Assembly: GCA_019239815.1 (NCBI GenBank)
Contig: JAFAZL010000437.1
Span: 1 to 5,987 of the forward strand
Direction of reading: 5' to 3'
DNA length: 5,987 nt
From: Acidobacteriota bacterium
Lineage (GTDB): Bacteria > Acidobacteriota > Terriglobia > Acidoferrales > UBA7541
Part shown: positions 5,783 through 5,987 of the stretch, piece by piece
Layout: each line of letters opens with the position of its first letter
Numbering within the stretch: the first letter of the stretch is position 1
The notes under the pieces: generated by a model
What the model saw: the letters and a program-made list of their open reading frames with translations, nothing else
What the model was told of the DNA's origin: nothing
Databases searched by the model: none
Translations under genes and position numbers: made by a program

Positions 5783-5987
5783 GCACCGTCGCAAAACCGG
5801 CTACTTGGGAGAAATTCTTCTGGCCGCTGCTTGCTGGCGCATTACTGCTGGCGGTCTGGCATTACTCCGTCATCTGGACGGGAACAAGGGTCTTCCCGTC
5901 GCCCATCAGCGTCGAAAAAGGCTTAGCCGAGCTGCTCCACAAGCATGTGCTATGGGCCGACATCGCCGACTCACTTCGACGTGTTGC
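5779..5987 (+). CDS. Second ABC transporter permease of the same family, N-terminal part (3' end outside window)
   Basis: The frame opens at ATG 5779, overlapping the ATPase stop as ATGA, and runs to the window edge: 69 complete codons. A short charged n-region precedes a membrane helix, WPLLAGALLLAVWHYSVIW (15-33). Then comes RVFPSPISVEKGLAELL (37-53), the family's (L/F)PSPxxV landmark also present in the first permease. DIADSLRRV (61-69) matches the segment just before the second helix, where the first permease has VVASLFRV. No Shine-Dalgarno is obvious, so translation probably depends on coupling to the ATPase gene. Sequence outside the landmarks differs clearly from the first permease, so this is not a recent duplicate. 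The EAA loop and remaining helices are off the window. Confidence 0.85.
   Translation, partial: MSTVAKPATWEKFFWPLLAGALLLAVWHYSVIWTGTRVFPSPISVEKGLAELLHKHVLWADIADSLRRV

Overview
The window looks like an ordinary chromosomal stretch from a moderately GC-rich, free-living Gram-negative bacterium. Acidobacteriota is my best guess. It rests on the style of the exported cupin, the small FRP-motif membrane protein behind an ECF sigma factor, the Tat-exported amidohydrolase and the helical secreted protein. This is an impression from family resemblance, not a search result. No tRNA, rRNA, CRISPR array, transposase or phage gene is visible, and no gene-free stretch exceeds 300 bases.

Layout. (1) Bases 1-1632, plus strand: the 3' end of an ECF sigma factor gene, overlapped by a gene for a small single-pass membrane protein (candidate anti-sigma factor), then a gene for a secreted protein of unknown function. 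The tight packing suggests one operon for an envelope-sensing or envelope-maintenance unit. (2) Bases 1747-2922, plus strand: a Tat-exported metal-dependent hydrolase of the amidohydrolase-2 type. (3) Bases 2947-3438, plus strand: a promoter, a small exported single-domain cupin, and a hairpin terminator that appears to serve both converging genes. (4) Bases 3504-4046, minus strand: a two-helix membrane protein of the DUF3592 type. (5) Bases 4087-5987, plus strand: a leader with inverted repeats, then permease, ATPase and a second, cut-off permease of a nitrate/sulfonate/taurine-type ABC importer. The substrate-binding protein is not in the window and may lie downstream.

How the genes work together. 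The sigma/membrane/secreted trio is probably co-transcribed and translationally coupled. The ABC genes are clearly one operon (a 2-base gap, then a 4-base overlap) and encode two different permeases around one ATPase, which implies a heterodimeric membrane channel. The hydrolase, cupin and DUF3592 genes appear to be independent units.

The least expected signals are a 9-bp perfect inverted repeat that brackets the ribosome-binding site and start of the first permease, and the unusually short candidate anti-sigma protein. I did not find a convincing new defence or mobile system.
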